Shown: piece by piece, positions 5,972 to 7,014 of the stretch
Layout of the letters: the number at the start of each line of letters is the position of its first letter
Numbering within the stretch: the first letter of the stretch is position 1
NCBI GenBank assembly: GCA_029858755.1
Contig: JAOUEK010000101.1
Coordinates: 1 to 7,014, forward strand
Reading direction: 5' to 3'
Length of the DNA: 7,014 bases
Source: Thermoleophilia bacterium
GTDB lineage: Bacteria > Actinomycetota > Thermoleophilia > Gaiellales > Gaiellaceae
The notes under the pieces: model-generated
What the model was told of the DNA's origin: nothing
What the model saw: the letters and a program-made list of their open reading frames with translations, nothing else
Databases searched by the model: none
Made by a program: the position numbers and the translations under genes

Positions 5972-6571
5972 GTGCTGCTCTACAACTCCGCGTTCTCGGG
6001 CAACTGCTACAAGGTGCGGCTGCTCGCCGCCCAGCTCGGGATCTCCCTCGAGACGGTCGAGCTCGACGTGGTCGACCGTTCGAACAGGGCAGAGGTGCTC
6101 GGCCATCTCAACCCCGCCAAGCGCGTGCCGACGCTCGTGCTCGACGACGGGCGGCCGCTCGCGGAGTCGAACGCGATCCTCTGGTACCTCGGCGACGGCA
6201 CCGCGTACGTGCCGGCCGACCGCTACGAGCGCGCGCAGGTGCTGCAGTGGCAGTTCTTCGAGCAGTACGAGCACGAGCCGACGATCGCCGTCGCGCGGTT
6301 CCTGCTCGCCTTCTCGGGCAGGGCGGAGGAGCACGCCGACCTCATCGCCGAGAAGGTGCGCGGCGGCTATCGCGCGCTCGACGTGATGGAAGGGCACCTC
6401 GACGGGCGGCGCTTCCTCGTCGCGGACGCCTACACGATCGCCGACATCACTCTCTATGCGTACACGCACGTCGCGCACGAGGGCGGCTTCGACCTGGCCG
6501 GCTACCCGGCGATCGGTGCCTGGCTCGACCGCGTCGCCGGCCAGTCCGGGCACGTCCCCATCGACGCCTGA
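5972..6571 (+). CDS. Glutathione S-transferase-like protein
   Basis: A 199-residue cytosolic protein with the two-domain GST fold. The N-terminal thioredoxin-like domain (about 1-76) begins LLYNSAFSGNCYKVRLLAAQ and carries the cis-proline in RVPTLVL (Pro53) and the ESNAI motif (Glu65, Ser66) that holds the gamma-glutamyl group of glutathione. The helical domain (about 85-195) has the capping box in YTIADITLYAY (Thr155, Asp158). The candidate catalytic residue is Ser9 or a neighbour in SGNCYK. Family length is about 200. I chose GTG 5972 because homology starts there and GAGAG lies 7 nt upstream; GTG 5954 is an in-frame alternative. The substrate is unknown. Most actinobacteria make mycothiol rather than glutathione, so the thiol cofactor is a real question. 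A short GC hairpin follows the gene. Confidence 0.92.
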   Translation: MLLYNSAFSGNCYKVRLLAAQLGISLETVELDVVDRSNRAEVLGHLNPAKRVPTLVLDDGRPLAESNAILWYLGDGTAYVPADRYERAQVLQWQFFEQYEHEPTIAVARFLLAFSGRAEEHADLIAEKVRGGYRALDVMEGHLDGRRFLVADAYTIADITLYAYTHVAHEGGFDLAGYPAIGAWLDRVAGQSGHVPIDA

Positions 6572-6604
6572 CGAACGGGCCCGGCCATGGTGGTTGCGCC
6601 CGAT

Positions 6605-6624
6605 GGGGGATCCGGGGCTCCCCC
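6605..6624. terminator. Candidate hairpin after the GST gene
   Basis: GGGGGA (6605-6610) pairs with TCCCCC (6619-6624) around an 8-nt loop, 33 nt after the GST stop. There is no T-run. It could end the GST transcript before the PAP2 promoter. Confidence 0.35.
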
Positions 6625-6647
6625 GATGCCCGACCGGCTCCGCGGCG

Positions 6648-6664
6648 TTAGCGTGGATTAGCGT
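6648..6664 (+). promoter_or_regulatory. TTAGCGT direct repeat, possible -10 region of the PAP2 gene
   Basis: TTAGCGT occurs at 6648-6654 and 6658-6664, one helical turn apart. Each contains TAGCGT, which fits the TANNNT -10 consensus, so two overlapping starts or a regulator site are possible. A start near 6661 or 6671 would leave a short leader carrying the Shine-Dalgarno site at 6676. Confidence 0.35.
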
Positions 6665-6675
6665 TGAGAGGACCG

Positions 6676-6682
6676 AAGGAGG
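6676..6682 (+). promoter_or_regulatory. Strong Shine-Dalgarno site fixing the PAP2 start
   Basis: AAGGAGG lies 9 nt before GTG 6692. The in-frame ATG at 6740 has its nearest purine run (GAGGAGG) 23 nt away, so the GTG is the better start even though family similarity only begins later. Confidence 0.75.
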
Positions 6683-6691
6683 CCGCTGCGG

Positions 6692-7014
6692 GTGACGCCT
6701 GGGCGCGCAGAGGAGGCGAATCGGGGCACCGCGTCGCGTATGGCGCGCGATGCCAGTCGTGCTGGCGGCAGCCCGACGCGTGTCGCGCGGTGGCCGCTCG
6801 CACGTGAGCTGGCCACGCTCGGCTCGTTCGCGCTCCTCTATGCAGGCGTGCGCGCGATCACGGAGGGGAGCACCGCGAGCGCCGTCGCCAACGCCCAGCG
6901 CATCCTCCGCCTCGAGCAGTGGCTGGGGATCGCGTGGGAGGAGTCGGTGCAGGCGGCGGTGATCGGGAGCGACACGGCCGTGGCCGTGACGAACTGGGTC
7001 TACATCTGGGGCTA
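6692..7014 (+). CDS. PAP2-family membrane phosphatase, N-terminal part (3' end outside window)
   Basis: The first 107 residues of a probable integral-membrane phosphatase of the PAP2 superfamily, in the branch related to inositol-phosphorylceramide synthase-type proteins. Such enzymes act on lipid phosphates or similar substrates at the outer membrane face. An Arg-rich hydrophilic N terminus (1-36) precedes the first membrane segment (about 40-56, LATLGSFALLYAGVRAI). Then come the family-typical amphipathic NAQRILRLEQWLGI (67-80), ESVQAAV and the start of the second segment TNWVYIWG (100-107). The catalytic phosphatase motifs (KxxxxxxRP, PSGH, SRxxxxxHxxxD) lie beyond the window, so activity cannot be judged. 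The GTG start is supported by AAGGAGG upstream. The gene has its own probable promoter 120 nt after the GST gene. Confidence 0.75.
   Translation, partial: MTPGRAEEANRGTASRMARDASRAGGSPTRVARWPLARELATLGSFALLYAGVRAITEGSTASAVANAQRILRLEQWLGIAWEESVQAAVIGSDTAVAVTNWVYIWG

Noticed and set aside
4688..6553. A 621-codon open frame on the minus strand
   Set aside because: It is antisense to the GST-like gene and in another frame over mutY. No domain is seen and its composition is the biased Arg/Ala/Gly type of shadow frames.

Overview
The window is a 7 kb piece of a very GC-rich bacterial chromosome. Third codon positions are almost all G or C, GTG starts are frequent, some genes have strong Shine-Dalgarno sites and others have none. 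This, the compact MutY and the two-component pair suggest an actinobacterium, possibly of the Thermoleophilia type; that placement is inference and no taxonomic marker gene is present. I see no mobile element, CRISPR array, tRNA or rRNA.

Layout from left to right: (1) the C-terminal half of an NAD(P)-dependent aldehyde dehydrogenase (1-667, +), followed after 55 nt by a complete PLP-dependent group II amino acid decarboxylase (723-2144, +). The two probably form the tail of a catabolic operon. (2) A 278-nt non-coding gap (2145-2422) rich in hairpins, lying between convergent genes. (3) A two-component system on the minus strand: an OmpR-family response regulator (3484-4161) and a membrane histidine kinase (2423-3487), joined by a 4-nt GTGA stop/start overlap. 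(4) A 132-nt divergent intergenic region with spaced TCAC/GTGA repeats, then a small predicted exported protein of unknown function (4294-4707, +), closed by a very strong inverted repeat. (5) mutY for A/G-specific adenine glycosylase (4822-5538, -). (6) A 433-nt stretch (5539-5971) with no recognisable gene, open on both strands in register. (7) A glutathione S-transferase-like protein (5972-6571, +). (8) The start of a PAP2-family membrane phosphatase (6692 to the window end, +).

How they may work together: the dehydrogenase and decarboxylase fit amino acid or amine degradation (decarboxylation, deamination elsewhere, aldehyde oxidation), but the substrate cannot be read from sequence. The two-component system and the divergent exported protein share a control region and may form one envelope-response module. 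MutY, the GST-like protein and the PAP2 protein look like independent genes. Most of the window is ordinary core or accessory metabolism. The most open points are the exported protein next to the two-component system, the structured gap at 2145-2422 and the unassigned stretch upstream of mutY.
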